A DNA stretch of 64,000 bases from Haliclystus octoradiatus (lineage: Eukaryota > Cnidaria > Staurozoa > Stauromedusae > Haliclystidae): NCBI GenBank assembly GCA_916610825.1, contig OU744454.1, forward strand, positions 6,922,188 to 6,986,187, written 5' to 3'. The translations under genes were made by a program, and so were the position numbers. Below the pieces are notes generated by a model. That model was not told the origin of the DNA and ran no database searches. It saw only the letters and a list, made by a program, of their open reading frames with translations. Shown here piece by piece: positions 11,701 through 22,285 of the stretch (the stretch's first letter is position 1; each line of letters begins with the position of its first letter).

Positions 11701-13062
11701 ACTAAAAGAAAGTGAGAAACTCATCTTCTACAAAGTGAGACGTGATTTAATCACGCTTCTGTATAGTGAGATGTGATTTTATCACGCTTCAGTATATAGT
11801 TAGCTATCATTCATAAATTCGTCATCTTCCATACATTCTTCATCTCTATTTAAGGTATTAAGCCAGTTGTAAGAATGAAATGAAGTTCGAAATTTTATTT
11901 GTGTTGATGTTCTGCCAGACGTCATTACTTTTTTGAAATCACTAAAAAGCTATTCCGGAAAACTACTGCGTGAGCATAAATTTTGACCACTGAGCAATTG
12001 TGAGCTAATCGTTAGCTAAATTTTATACCAAAAATACAAACTTTCGAGTGTGGGGGTGCTTGACATATTTGCATATTTTTTGGTATACTAGCTGTTAAGT
12101 TCGTAGGAAAGACACATAATAGCAATAGAATATGTACTCTAGTCGAGTATAAACGGGAGTCCCGTTAGTAACAATCGCTAATACCCTTCATCTTTATAAC
12201 ACTTTTTAATCAAACTTGATAATGTATCGTACAAGAATTGTAAATAAACGCTAAATTCTTAGGGTTTAGACATGAACATTTAAATTTTTTCAGTAGTATA
12301 GCGTCTGGAAACAAAATAATTGTGGTCCTAATATTTGCCAATGTTACATGGTGCAAAAGACAATCAGATATAATTTTGGAGAAAGCTTTTTTCACGGCCG
12401 TGATAATCTCAGTGACGAACGGACTCTCAGTGCAGTGTCAATCGGCGCAACGACCATTCGGCGCAACCGACTTTTGGCGCATCAGCCTTTCGGCGCAACG
12501 ACCATTCACTGCATCGCTTTTCGGCGCACCGGAATTTCGGTGCAACGGACTTTCGGTGTATCGGTCTCGGCGCAACGACCATTCGGTGCAACGGACTTTC
12601 AGCGCAACGACCTGCACTGTATTTGAAAAATGGACCGACTGACGTATCCGACGTCGGAATTTAGTAGATATCCGACCATCGACCAATCTTGACCGATACT
12701 AATCCACCTTTATCCAACTTGCAAAGCCTGTATTTGACCGGTCACGTTTTGAGTTCAACAAGTCGAGCCCAATGTTTGGGCCATCTCTCCCTAAGTGATA
12801 CCAAATTAGAAAACAGAAGAGCGAAACCTTATCACAAAATAATATTACTATGATATGCAACATGTGCGTTTATTTTTCAATAGGATGTGCAAAGTTAGAT
12901 GATTGTGCTGATGTATGCGATGCAAGTAATTGTGATGTGGCTGGTGCAACATGCGTAGCAAACTATTGCCCTGCTCCTCGTCGTCCATGTGGAACAGCAG
13001 TCTTCACATTTAACGGTGCAGTAGTTTGCAAAAGACGAAAAGGACCTCCTCGTCGTGGATAA
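8734..13062 (+). CDS. Secreted Gly/Arg-rich 8-cysteine peptide (gene 1)
   Basis: Three exons: 8734-8766, 9036-9156 and 12884-13062 (stop TAA), giving 110 residues. Exon 1 and the first codons of exon 2 form a signal peptide (MDLKIIILIGL then IACVLS), with likely cleavage before VPQGRG. Exon 2 then encodes a GRGGG-type repeat and a Pro/Thr stretch. Exon 3 encodes a domain with cysteines spaced C-x5-C-x3-C-x4-C-x6-C-x4-C-x6-C-x12-C and a basic tail ending PPRRG. Junctions are phase 0 and phase 1. Acceptors aacag and caatag and donor gtaagg are visible; exon 1 uses gtgtgt. The gene at 17247 has the same exon structure and spacing. The ATC-x4-YC ... F-x-NG-x3-C pattern recalls small cysteine modules in other invertebrate secreted proteins, but I cannot name a family. 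A cationic defence or matrix role is inference. Confidence 0.75.
9855..9985. repeat. Short repeated motif in intron 2
   Basis: GTAGAAA-TAAAAC-TAGAATG followed by TTGGCCA occurs twice about 70 bases apart. It makes the 130-codon minus-strand frame at 9855-10247 look repetitive (GQHS-FYFLR twice). No known domain is visible, so I call the repeat and not the frame. Confidence 0.4.
10640..11120. repeat. CTTGAAATAAG-type dispersed repeat
   Basis: Many variants of CTTGAAATAAG, CTTGAAACAAG and TTTTCTTGAATTAAG are scattered through an AT-rich block opened by CACTGGAAAATCC. This looks like the interior of a non-autonomous DNA transposon of a type common in animal genomes. The two short frames on opposite strands (10777-10995, 10823-11032) are products of the repeat. 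Confidence 0.45.
11555..11700. repeat. Inverted TTCGGCGCAAC cassette
   Basis: The left half reads GTTGCACCGAAAGTCCGATA and related units. The right half carries the same units in reverse (GGACTTTCGGCGTATCGG, TTCGGTGCAAC). The result is an imperfect palindrome of ~14-15 bp units that recur as a direct array at 12435-12620. Confidence 0.7.
12435..12620. repeat. Minisatellite of TTCGGCGCAACGACC-like units
   Basis: About twelve degenerate 14-15 bp units of the form CATTCGGCGCAACGAC, GACTTTCGGTGCAACG or TTTCGGCGCATC lie head to tail. The GC content is much higher than in the flanks. Overlapping frames on both strands (12322-12686) come from the array and are not genes. It lies in intron 2 of gene 1, about 260 bases before exon 3. 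Confidence 0.8.
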
Positions 13063-15089
13063 AAGCTTCAGAGCTTAACAATGAAGGATCATTTATTTTC
13101 TGTTAATGGCTAGTCCTCAGAAAAGTCTATCTATCACTACTTATATTTTTTGCTATCGATATTATCATTTGCAGTTTAAAACATTTGTGTTTCAACTAGA
13201 TGTATTTGTAGTTAAATAATCCTCACTCTATTTCAATCAAAATTTCTGTTTCTTGATGTGACTCATGTTATAACCGGATAAGATGTTCAAAGAGTATTGC
13301 AATTCCATATAGGGAATACATCCATGTAACTACTTATATCAATACTATTTGTGTTATAACAGACATTAGTTCAATCAACCTGACTGGTTTAAGTTAAGGC
13401 TGTGACGCCAAATCACCATAGAAAAATTATAGGTTAGAACACGCAATTGATCTTACAATTTAAGCTTGACATCACGAATGAGAATCTTCAATTTGATCAG
13501 GAATTTACAAAAACACTTACCGCCAAGAAAGTGATGTAAATGTTTAATTAAGTCGTTTTAGTTATAATAGAAATTAGCAATTGGTTCACAACTTCATATG
13601 AGCTATTGATATTTGTATTTGGCGCACTCGAGTCATTTCAAGAGAAAACGCTATTTTTTAAGGCGTTAATAATCTCCTCACGTGCCATCTCGTATTGCTT
13701 AGCGTACACATATCAATGAATTTGCATTTTCCAAACTTGCATTAACATTGAGTAAACTTTGAGCTAATGTAATATGATACAAACAAGTTAGAGAAAAGAC
13801 ATGAATGTATTTGATCGGTCCGATTATTATCCGTCGAAACCACAGGAGTTTGGGGTGAAATTGGGTTTTCAACTATAACATCTTGGCAAAAAGATAAAAA
13901 AAAACTAGCGAAAAAAGAGCTACAGCCTATTTGTTTTAAAGATTATCTCTCACTATTGTTAGAGGCAACTGTTAAGCAATTTTCAGCTGTATTTCGAAAG
14001 GCAATAATTCAATGGACAGCTTTTTTAATTTTTTCTCTTGTTATACTAATTAGTGATTGTAAAGAGTAATATCAGATAATCCACCCGGGTTGCGAACAAA
14101 GCGACACGGACCCCCGGGTCACGCTTTTTGACCAAAATGGTTACGAAAATACATGTATTTTTTATACAAAATATTGAATTAAGCAAAGCATGGTCTTTCT
14201 TTTTAGCCAAAACGGGTTCGAATCAATTTATCAAGTCAATAGAATATATTAAGAGATACTTCCTACTTTATAATTTTCAGGATTGAGCGCTTCAAAGTTT
14301 GTCAAAGATTTCTCATTTTATATTTGTCACAGTAGTTTCAATACGAAGGTAACTCCACAAATATTAATTTATGTATATTTCGAAACAATCCCAAAATAAA
14401 TATATCAAGAACGCACGTCATTTGAATGATTGGAATTTTCTGCATCGTTTATAGTAAGTTCCAAGACATAAACCGAACCAATCACCGCTGCATATGATTT
14501 TTAAGAATCGACACGTACTAAACCTTGTTAATTTCTTTATTTTGATGCTAGATTTGTAACAGATAACGCAAGGTAATTTTCTTTAAACTGCAAGGTAGAT
14601 CTATTTTTCTTATCATCACAAAGTCGAAATTTCACGAAAATATACATATTGTCCTTTTGATTAAGCCTCTTATCTGGCAATATCAACCTCAATTCTGTTT
14701 AAAATATCAAGATTTTTGAAATTTTCTTGCAAAAACACACATTGGGTAAAAACACATATATTTCTTCCAGAATTTGGAGAAATAAACTACAGGTATAAAT
14801 AATTGTTTAGCAACCTATGAGAATCATAAAGTTCTATTTAATATGTTGTAAACTAAAGTAAAACGCTAATGGTTTGAACATGCCACATTAGATTTGAACA
14901 AAAACACAAAAGATCACTCCCACAAAATTTGCGCATGCTCAGTACAGAATAACGTAAAGTACGCAACCCGCTCCTTCTAATTATCGTACTGAAAATGTTT
15001 AAACCCCTTTCATTTTTATTAGTTTTGTATTTTTGTTTTTACGAAATGCAATTTTTTTTAAGAAAAACGACATTTTTGCGGTTAATATT
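13063..15089. other. Intergenic, no gene recognised
   Basis: The 3' flank of gene 1. It is AT-rich, with no long open frame and no clear AATAAA close to the stop. A GC-rich islet with CCACCCGGGTTG and GACCCCCGGGTC lies at about 14080-14130 and may be a transposon end, but I find no partner. Confidence 0.4.
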
Positions 15090-15203
15090 GACTTGCCCAA
15101 GTCTCACTTCTCAATATGACGATTTTGATATGTTTGTATAAGTCCGCTTACCACTTGTGAAATGGCGGCGTAGTTAAGCGGGACTTATAGATCAGTCAAC
15201 GGT
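15090..15203 (+). repeat. Dispersed repeat, GACTTGCCCAAGTCTCAC family
   Basis: Runs from TTGACTTGCCCAAGTC through GACGATTTTGATATGT to GCGGGACTTATAGATCAG. The same succession occurs in reverse complement at 60766-60873, and in part at 59560-59650, so it is an interspersed repeat. Confidence 0.65.
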
Positions 15204-17246
15204 TAATAATAAATTTATCGCTGGTGGAGTTTCTGCGATAAGAATGGATTTACGCATCAAGAAACTGCTGATAACATATAATATTTCAATCTTTCAAAAA
15301 GTGCTACATGGACAGTCAAGATGCGTATGTACTTTGATGATTGGCAGCCCCTTCCACTGTGTGCTTATCTTATGACCCCCTTTTCCCTTAACTGTATACG
15401 GGATACTTTACGGATGGCCTCTTAATAGGTATTCCCTTATTTAGTTAATGTGCATGTTAACTTAATTGTGAGGAGTGAAAATTTCATTCGATGTTGTTGT
15501 ATATGTGACAAAGAATGTTGTAAAATGATATTACTTCCAATCAGACTGTTATTATAATAATTTTATGATTTAGTATTCAAATTTGATTTCACTAAAAATC
15601 ATCCAGCATGTTTAGATACTGTTTGGAATGTTAAATTCACTGTCCTACAAAAGGATTGTAAAAAGACTGTCAGAATAGTCTGATTCAACTAAAATGGTTT
15701 GCTAAAATTAATTCTTCTACAGCATGCTTTTTATTATATATTTTCAATATTTATATAAAATCAGATAATTTCTTTGCCATCATCATTTTGACACAACTTA
15801 ATTTGTTTTACTCATTTTTTTGTTTTCTGTTTTGTTCATGGTAATTTGAATTTTGTTTAAAATTTTTGTTTGTTTTTCTTATGATTCAAAACCTCTCTAA
15901 GGTTCATTCGACAAATTACAACAACGGCCAGATAACTGCACTGGCATTCGAACATTTGTTAATCAAACGCCACTTTGTTTGTGGATCATTTTCAACACAT
16001 TTTATCATTCTCTAATTAGTACAAATTGAGAACAACTGAACTCAAAAATACAATAATTTTGATTTTGACAACCATATGGTGCTATAATATGTGGAGTATT
16101 TCTACAAAAGTTCTATTTTACCCTGGCAAATGCAATAGAATTTAATTGAGCCTAGCTATATCTGCTACTCTTAAAAAACAATAGGATTTACAAAGTTTCG
16201 CGGTTGCAATTTTGTATTTAATCAAAACAGGGGAGGCTCAGGAATTTCCCCGAAGAAGGGATAGGAGATCCGATCTTATCCAAAGTAATGATTAGATCGG
16301 AAACAAAAATTACTATAATAATCGAAACCATAATCAAATTTTTTTTGCATGGGTTCCATAGGGCATCAAAGAAATGTAAATCATGGAAACATCCAATAGA
16401 CGTACATTTAGTCACCATACTTCAAATGACAAAATGGCAAATCTCTACCGACGCTAGCTTGATGCAATCTCATACGCACGATCAGATTTTTCTTCAATTT
16501 GAAGTATTTGATGATATATTATACTCTTTCTAGGTCTTCCTATCAAGCTGGGCTGATGGACACTCTACGTTCATAAAACTGGCGGTAAAAAACAACCACA
16601 CTCTAAAAATATATTCTAAGTCGTGAATGTATGACGTTTGATGCACTCTGTCAAATTTCGAAATCAGATACAATCCGAACCAAAAATATCACTCAGACAG
16701 GCCACTCAATGAAAGTTTCATATATTAATTTATAAAGGGATAATTGATGATCAGATGACAAATGTGTATCCCTTACTAATCGTGCTTCGTATGTAATTAT
16801 ATTTGCTATTTTGAACTGAATCGTTTTACTTTTCTTGCATTCATCTTTAGTTGTTCATTCGGATCCAGTCACCACAATCGGACAAAACCGGTTCAAATAT
16901 TGCTTAACTTATGGATAACATCTGCAGACCGGCAGAACAATACTCTTTTCTCCTCAGAATTTGGCATTCCGCCATACGTTTACACCATACTGTCTTATGC
17001 AGGTTATATAGTAATAGCTGTGAAAAATGGATTAAAAAACAACAAAAATTGTGTTGTCATTTCTGTGGTTGATATTGGAGATGAGGAATGAGGTCATAAG
17101 AAAACAGAACACGATAGAAATCAATCAAAATCTCAACAATACGCAGCGAAAACTCTATTTTGACAGTATATTCTCATTGAGCTTGGTTGATAAACAGTTA
17201 TCAGAAAATTCGCAGTACATATTGATTGAGGTCTCTGATAGAAAAC
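15204..17246. other. Intergenic, with a hAT MITE remnant
   Basis: No gene is recognised. At about 16228, CAGGGGAGGCTCAGG then AATTTCCCCGAAGAAGGG matches the left end of the hAT MITE at 30800. This is a fragment of the same family without a visible right end. The frames at 16218-16533 are shadows around it. Confidence 0.45.
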
Positions 17247-20200
17247 ATGACCATGAAAATTATAATTCTTCTGGCAATGGTAAGAAATATAAATATATAT
17301 ATATATAATAAAAGGAGTCAAAGACTACACATTCTTAATTGTGATTGAACATGGGCGGGTATAGACCTATACCTGAACGGTTTTAGCCAAACAACTAGAA
17401 CACATGTTTTGAAAATGGCGACTAGCTGGGACAGATTGAATATTTTTTTATATAAATGTAAATGTATACTCTATAATTTAAAATTCAATTGAAAAATTAA
17501 AATAATTAACACCTTGGGATTTGCTATATTCAGATGTAACTTTTACTACATATTTCTAATATTGCAAACATATTGAATTCTTCGCGTTATATTATAAAAT
17601 GATATTCGTAACAATTTTCTTCAAATTGCATTTAATGAAAAATCAATGATCCATTAAATAAGCCAAAACAATTCATTGTTGTTGTGAAATTGATGAGAGA
17701 TAATTGATGTTACAGACAAAGGTTATGTTACATGATTATTAAAATGATTATGTAATGAGTCATGTAATCCCTTATTAAATTACAAAATACATGACCATCT
17801 TGCCTATCTTTATATACTTTTCTAGGTTGTCTGTGTAATGGGAGTGCCTCATGGAGGCTACGGTAGAAGACCCAGAGGACCTAGTAAGTTTTATGTGATG
17901 TAATGTTGCAAAGAATGTGATAGCTAATCAGAAAAATATACTAACCATTTTGCCAATCTTTCCGACTTTAAAAAGATATCATTCACTTGATTGTTTTCCA
18001 AGGCTTCTAACATGTAATATTTCTTTTTTTCACGAACGCATAACCACTAGGTTATTATCTGAAATACTATTATCAAAAAATTATTATAAAAATCGTCGAA
18101 AAACAAAATTCAACTTTATTTTACAATTTACAATATTTTTATAATGCCAATAGCTTTGTATGCGTCTGAAATTTGGGGAGAACTAATAACAAATGAAAAC
18201 AACAATCCTCTTGAGAAGCTCCAATTACGAATAATGAAAAACATTTTAATGATAAGGAGAAAGTCTAGCAACTATGCCACAAGAATGGAGCTAGGTATAT
18301 ATCCTTTATCTATCCAAATTAAAATCAACATGATAAAATTTATGCTTCGGCTCTTTTATACAAACCCTGAATCACTAGCGTCTAAGACGCTCGGCGAAAT
18401 GATTTTACATTCCAACAAACGTTCATGGCTAAATAGAATAAATGACTATTTATCAAAATTAGGACTATCAATTAAGCAATTAACATCAAAAGATATTTCA
18501 TATAAGAGCACTCAAAAGCATCTGATGAATTTGATAAAAATTGCGCTAGAAAATAGATATGTCCAGAGATTTTCAAACCACCAGATTTTTGAAGTAGAAA
18601 AAGATAATTTTGCTGACAGAATCGGTAGGAAATTTGAATTTCAATCTTACCTCTTTTTAACAAATACTGGGCGAAAAAATGCCATTACAAAATTAAGAAC
18701 TAGCTCACACACACTAAGAATACAAACTGGACGATACAACCAGGAGCCTAGACATATTAGAACACGCAGATTCTGCAACAACGGCAATATAGAGGACGAA
18801 GCTCATCTTCTCTTTTTCTGTGCGATCAACGCTACCCTCCGTAAGGAGTTTTATTGTAAAATGGGGAAGATATGTTCAGGTTTTGCCTTGAAACCAATGA
18901 AAGAAAAATTGGTCACTCTCTTCTCAAATCCTCCTCTATGTATTAGCTATCTCCTTGGTATAGCTTTCTTCTTTCTTCCATCAAGACACGTAAAACATTA
19001 TACGACAGTCTTATCTCCATTAGTAAAACGTAATTCTGTAATAGTTTCGATAAGTAATCAAGTCAAAATTTTATAGACATGTGACATTATATGATACAGT
19101 ATGTAAATAATCATAATGACAATGATATAATTATAGAAAATGATGACTATGATACAATGTATAATAATTGCTATACACCTTGTACTTTTGGTATACTGGC
19201 AAATTAATGTAACAATATAACATATCAAAGCACACATAGTCCACAGTTATTGATTTCCTCAACTTCTAAATTTTTAGTTAATCGTTTCTAAATTCGTGAC
19301 ACTATAGCAATTTCACACTACACACATTTAACCCGAGTTCGAACCAGTTACGCTAACCCGGGTTAGTTTTGTTGCGTTCACACCAGCTCTTGTGAAAGAA
19401 GGTCAAACTAGGTTCAGACTAATGCACAGAAAAGAATCCGACGTCACGTTTTTAATAATTCTCATTTCTTTCATATTGAAAACAATATCCGATAAAGGCT
19501 TACAAAATTGTCAGAAATACATTACATTTCAAAAATAGAAGCTGTTTAGAAAAATCAATTTTGAAAAATCGTGTTAACTGGCTTTTTCAGCATTACTGAA
19601 ATATACAACATAAACTTAAAATAATTGCAGAAAATCTTGATGATGATATTCTTTTATACTTTCTCATCTAGAAAGTGATGAAATTTGATGTTCAATAACC
19701 TGTTTTAAAAGCATGTTTTATCTCATCTAGTGCTATTGCCCATGCGCATGTAAAAAACTAACCCGGATTCAACCTAGTTTGCATTCACAATACAACTAAC
19801 CCAGGTCAAATCGACTTTAACTAGTAGGGCGAACCATAGATTTACATTGACTGCTGATGAGAATGTGCAACATGGGGAACAAAGATGGCTGACAGAAAGG
19901 ACGTATTTTAGCACTCTCCTCATTGACATTTTTGACATCTCTAATATCAAGCCTTTTGTAATCTAAACTCTAAACAATATGTTCTCACTGTCACAGAAAG
20001 ATAGGTTAAATGGGATTTTTCTGCAGCAAAGCGAGATTTGTTCATAAGATCACAATTAATTTCAAACATTTCATGAATAATTTAAAATCACAACGAGAGA
20101 CAAGGAAATATAAAAATTAAAAACAAATACTATTTACCTTCAAATACGATTAAAAGATAGAAATTTTGACTCAAGTACGATGCAACTTGAAATAGGTAGT

Positions 20201-21816
20201 CATAAATAACTCTTTTCTAAAAAAAAATCCTGTTTCATTTGGAAACAAAAATTGTTCAAAATGTGGATTGAAATTTTGCGGTTTTCAAGATTCTGTTTGG
20301 GTATTTGCGTCAGCCATTAAGGATGCCCATGGTCGCTATGTGTTTTCCATGAAGTTTGGCAATGGAATCAGCAGTCACCCAGGTTAAAAGTGTGCAGTGT
20401 GAAAAGGGCTTATAAAATTGACCCATTGTCGCATACTGAACCGCATATGCGATACCGACCTGCCAATTCTATAAGATCACGAATTTGGATAGTTTTGATA
20501 TAGTAAATTTCAAGGATTATCTACTATATAAACGTCGATGTATGTCTGTCTGTATTAACAGTATTCGAGATTCACGCTTCTCCTGGTAAACGTATCAAAA
20601 CCGAACTTTTCGTTTTTGGGGGTTATTGGTTGAATACGTGAGAATTGAATTTTTACTGCGTTATGCGTGAAGTTGTGAAAAGGAAGTGCGTGTTTGCGTT
20701 ATTGCCAAGGTATATAGGGGCCCCTATACAGTAAGATAAAAATGAGTCATTTTACACGATAGATATTTGAAGAACGATTTGATAACTAAATTATTGATTA
20801 TGTTATTCAGCTATTTATGCAATTCAGAGAAAAACAGCAATTATATGGTTATTCATAAACCAATATAAATATTTTAAGGATATTTCAAATATTTCAGCAA
20901 TTCATCACATTTTATATATGAGCGTCAGCGGTATTAGTATAATGAGCGTAGTCATATTCAATTTGTTTAAAAGTGGCCTATAAATGACTGCATGGCCATG
21001 GCCTGAGTGATGCCTCGGAAAAGAAATTCTAATCTTAGTCAAACTTTTTTGAATCAGACCAATAAAAATTTGACATGTGTGGTTCACGATCCTTGGTGTT
21101 GTTAAATCTAAGCTTATGGGACACTTTAAAGCCATTTTTAGATGGAAATTTTGGGAAAAAGTACTTTTAGGTTATCTATGTTATCTTCTTAATTTTGTTA
21201 TCTTACGAAGAATAATATAATCTCTATATATAATATATAAATACATCAGTTTTTGGTCAAACACTGATAATTTCATGGTTCATGTTAACATGCAAATTAA
21301 TTGTCAATCTACTATATCAATCACAATTCGAAGTACAAGTGCATTATTTTTCAACTTCTAGCAATTAATGTTCTGTATTTTTTTATATTTAAATTTCACC
21401 CAGCGGAGAGGGTAATAATCAATTCATTTTGTGATCGAAGCGCTCGAGGGTCAACTTAACTTTGCTCCTTTAAATTGCGAATAGTTTCAGGATATCAAGA
21501 TTTCCCTGAATTTAGATCTAGGAACAAATAAATGTATAGCATTATCAAGAATGTAACACACTCTTTTCCAAAAGGGGTGAATATGAGATACTCTATTCAG
21601 TATTTCTTATCTATTTTTTTTTCGTCAAAAGGTTGTCTAATGCCTACCGGATGTACTGATCCATGTACCACTGCAACCTGTAACTTTGCTGCTGCAACAT
21701 GCCAAGCCTATTATTATTGTCCACCTTCTTACAAAGCCAAACATTTCCCATGTGGTGTAGCAGAATTCTTCTCAAATGGTTACCAATATTGTAGATATAG
21801 ACCTACACGTGGTTGA
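17247..21816 (+). CDS. Secreted 8-cysteine peptide (gene 2)
   Basis: Three exons: 17247-17279, 17826-17883 and 21632-21816 (stop TGA), giving 91 residues. Exon 1 MTMKIIILLAM joins VVCVMG of exon 2 to make the signal peptide, with cleavage probably before VPHGG. A short GGYGRRPRGP linker follows. Exon 3 has eight cysteines spaced C-x5-C-x3-C-x4-C-x6-C-x5-C-x10-C-x12-C and a basic end, RYRPTRG. Phases (0, then 1) and exon order match gene 1 at 8734. Donors gtaaga and gtaagt and acceptors ttctag and caaaag are visible. The linker here lacks the long GRGGG run of gene 1. Intron 2 holds a LINE fragment, a TIR element and a Helitron-like piece. No known family is recognised; an extracellular, cationic, disulfide-rich peptide is the safe description. 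Confidence 0.75.
18144..19076 (+). mobile_element. LINE (non-LTR retrotransposon) ORF2 C-terminal fragment
   Basis: A 310-residue open frame begins at LYASEIWG and contains MELGIYPL, ITKLRTSSHTLRIQTGRY and a late EDEAHLLFFC segment. These are the order and motifs of the region after the RT domain in CR1/L2/jockey-type endonuclease-reverse transcriptase proteins. There is no endonuclease or RT catalytic core, so it is 5'-truncated, the usual fate of such copies. It lies in sense in intron 2 of gene 2. The frame is surprisingly intact, suggesting a recent insertion. Confidence 0.8.
19305..20411. mobile_element. 1.1 kb TIR element (non-autonomous DNA transposon)
   Basis: The left end TTTCACACTACACACATTTA then ACCCGAG is matched by the right end CACCCAGGTTAAAAGTGTG then CAGTGTGAAAA in reverse complement, about 30 bases. 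Further GGGTT/AACCC-type inverted pairs occur inside. There is no long frame. No clean target duplication is seen. Confidence 0.6.
20520..21415 (+). mobile_element. Helitron-like non-autonomous element, degraded
   Basis: Starts TCTACTATATAAACGTCGAT and ends near TTTCACCCAGCGGAGAGGG. The same start and end flank a much shorter copy at 37305-37612. A 5'-TC start after A and a GC-rich 3' motif fit Helitrons. The terminal CTAG is not preserved here. Confidence 0.45.
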
Positions 21817-22221
21817 AATTAACATCTCACAACTGCAACTTAGCTCATAATAACATGTCTCAGTGTGGTGAAACAGTTTTGCCCTTTATAATTGCTGCTC
21901 AGGATCAGAGTGTTGAAATCTGATAACTTATTTTAATCACTTAACTTTTGCTTTAACTTTGGTTTATTAATGATATAAAATCGTTTGTTCAATTGTTATG
22001 AAATATGTTTAGATGACAACATTGTATTTGAACCAAACGTGCAATCATATATCCCCTATTCACAACTACAATTTTATTCACAGATCCCTATAGCTAGAGT
22101 ATTTCTCCTTTAAAATGCTACATTTTGATTATATTGCTTGTGAAATACTTTCCCCCTTAATGTAATATATACCGAAATAGCTGAAATAGTGTTAATAATA
22201 ATGAGAATGTCAACAAAGACA

Positions 22222-22275
22222 TATACGTTGGATATAACTCCAAGTTTCACGCTATTAAGCGATCATCAGACAACA
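22222..22275 (-). ncRNA. Hammerhead-ribozyme-like core
   Basis: On the minus strand CTGATGA (22269-22263) is followed by a CGCT/AGCG hairpin, then GAAAC (about 22248-22244). After that comes a TTGGA/TCCAA stem III closing on GTA. These match the conserved core and stems II and III of hammerhead ribozymes. Stem I is not convincing. Penelope-like elements are known to carry such motifs, and a Penelope RT fragment lies 500 bases upstream. It sits just 3' of the fibrinogen-domain gene stop codon and may be in its 3' UTR. Confidence 0.35.
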
Positions 22276-22285
22276 GAGAAAAGTG

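Noticed and set aside
12322..12686. Three overlapping frames of 82-106 codons on both strands
   Set aside because: All come from the TTCGGCGCAAC array, whose ~15 bp period lacks stops in several phases.
18144..19076. Host gene on the plus strand
   Set aside because: The motifs are those of a LINE ORF2 C-terminus, so it is a retrotransposon fragment.
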